This document shows, in pieces, positions 63,842 through 64,000 of a stretch of 64,000 bases of DNA. The notes beneath the pieces are model-generated. The model had not been told where the DNA came from and did not search any database. It saw only the letters and a list, made by a program, of their open reading frames with translations. Each line of letters starts with the position of its first letter. The stretch's first letter is position 1. The translations under genes were made by a program, and so were the position numbers. This stretch comes from Aestuariivivens sediminis (GTDB lineage Bacteria > Bacteroidota > Bacteroidia > Flavobacteriales > Flavobacteriaceae): contig NZ_JAKMCP010000003.1 in assembly GCF_022662105.1 (NCBI RefSeq), positions 741,211 through 805,210 on the forward strand, written 5' to 3'.

Positions 63842-64000
63842 TACAATAAGCCTACGGGCTATTAGTACCACTTGGCTGCATACGTTACCGCACTTACACC
63901 TGTGGCCTATCAACGTGGTCGTCTCCCACGGCCCTTTAAAGAAATCTCATCTTGTGGTGGGTTTCGCGCTTATATGCTTTCAGCGCTTATCCCTTCCGGA
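63842..64000 (-). rRNA. rrl: 23S ribosomal RNA, 3' end (cut by window edge)
   Basis: The minus strand carries the conserved 23S 3' region: TCCGGAAGGGATAAGCGCTG, GCATATAAGCGCGAAACCC, CCACGTTGATAGGCCACAGG and AGTGGTACTAATAGCCCGTAG. The exact 3' end is approximate, placed by analogy with E. coli. The rest of the operon lies to the right of the window. Confidence 0.93.

Overview
The window looks like a chromosome segment of a marine-type Flavobacteriaceae (Bacteroidota). The evidence is the type IX secretion and gliding genes porU, porV and gldJ in their usual order beside murF, cdd and pdhA/pdhC, a T9SS-sorted protein with a C-terminal sorting domain, exact flavobacterial TAnnTTTG promoter boxes close to many start codons, low GC, and a 5S/23S rRNA pair at the right edge.

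Layout. 1-9.7 kb: housekeeping genes (TPR protein, ftsE-like ATPase, obg, a fused HPRT-adenylate kinase, purK-purE, an M3 oligopeptidase, an ECF sigma factor with a small zinc-motif partner, a UbiA-like membrane protein). 9.8-15.3 kb: gcvP, then a ketosynthase III-methyltransferase-glycosyltransferase trio. 15.3-18.1 kb: a structured inverted-repeat element, a T9SS repeat protein with 321-bp internal repeats, and a decayed pafA-type phosphatase. 18.2-27.7 kb: mlaE/mlaF, DUF389, manC, a SprT-like protein, a sterol-desaturase-family enzyme, SDR and M28 genes, and a three-domain DUF4242-cyclase-like-AraC regulator next to a secreted DUF4242 protein. 27.8-39.9 kb: pdhC, pdhA, cdd, porV, porU, gldJ, murF. 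39.9-45.4 kb: a gene-poor accessory stretch with a PAS-LuxR regulator, two small DNA-binding-type proteins, a C10 cysteine protease lipoprotein with a partner lipoprotein, and two tRNA-Val genes. 45.4-53.8 kb: folC, a tonB-exbD-exbB set, nhaD, an amino-acid dehydrogenase, anmK and an acyl-CoA dehydrogenase whose 3' end is tandemly repeated. 54.2-63.5 kb: an accessory catabolic cluster, all on the plus strand. 63.6-64 kb: the end of an rRNA operon read leftward.

The most unusual region is 54.2-63.5 kb. It encodes two cupredoxin-like lipoproteins, a sugar-dehydrogenase-like propeller fused to cytochrome c, an amidohydrolase/deacetylase, a BASS transporter, an RraA-family protein, a RidA-family protein and a SelA/DgaE-like PLP enzyme. 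Every soluble member carries a Sec, lipoprotein or Tat-like export signal. I infer a periplasmic oxidative route for an N-acylated amino sugar or a related N-acyl amino acid: oxidation, deacylation, deamination with imine clearance, possible C-C cleavage, then uptake of a keto acid. Substrate and reaction order are inference, not shown by the sequence.
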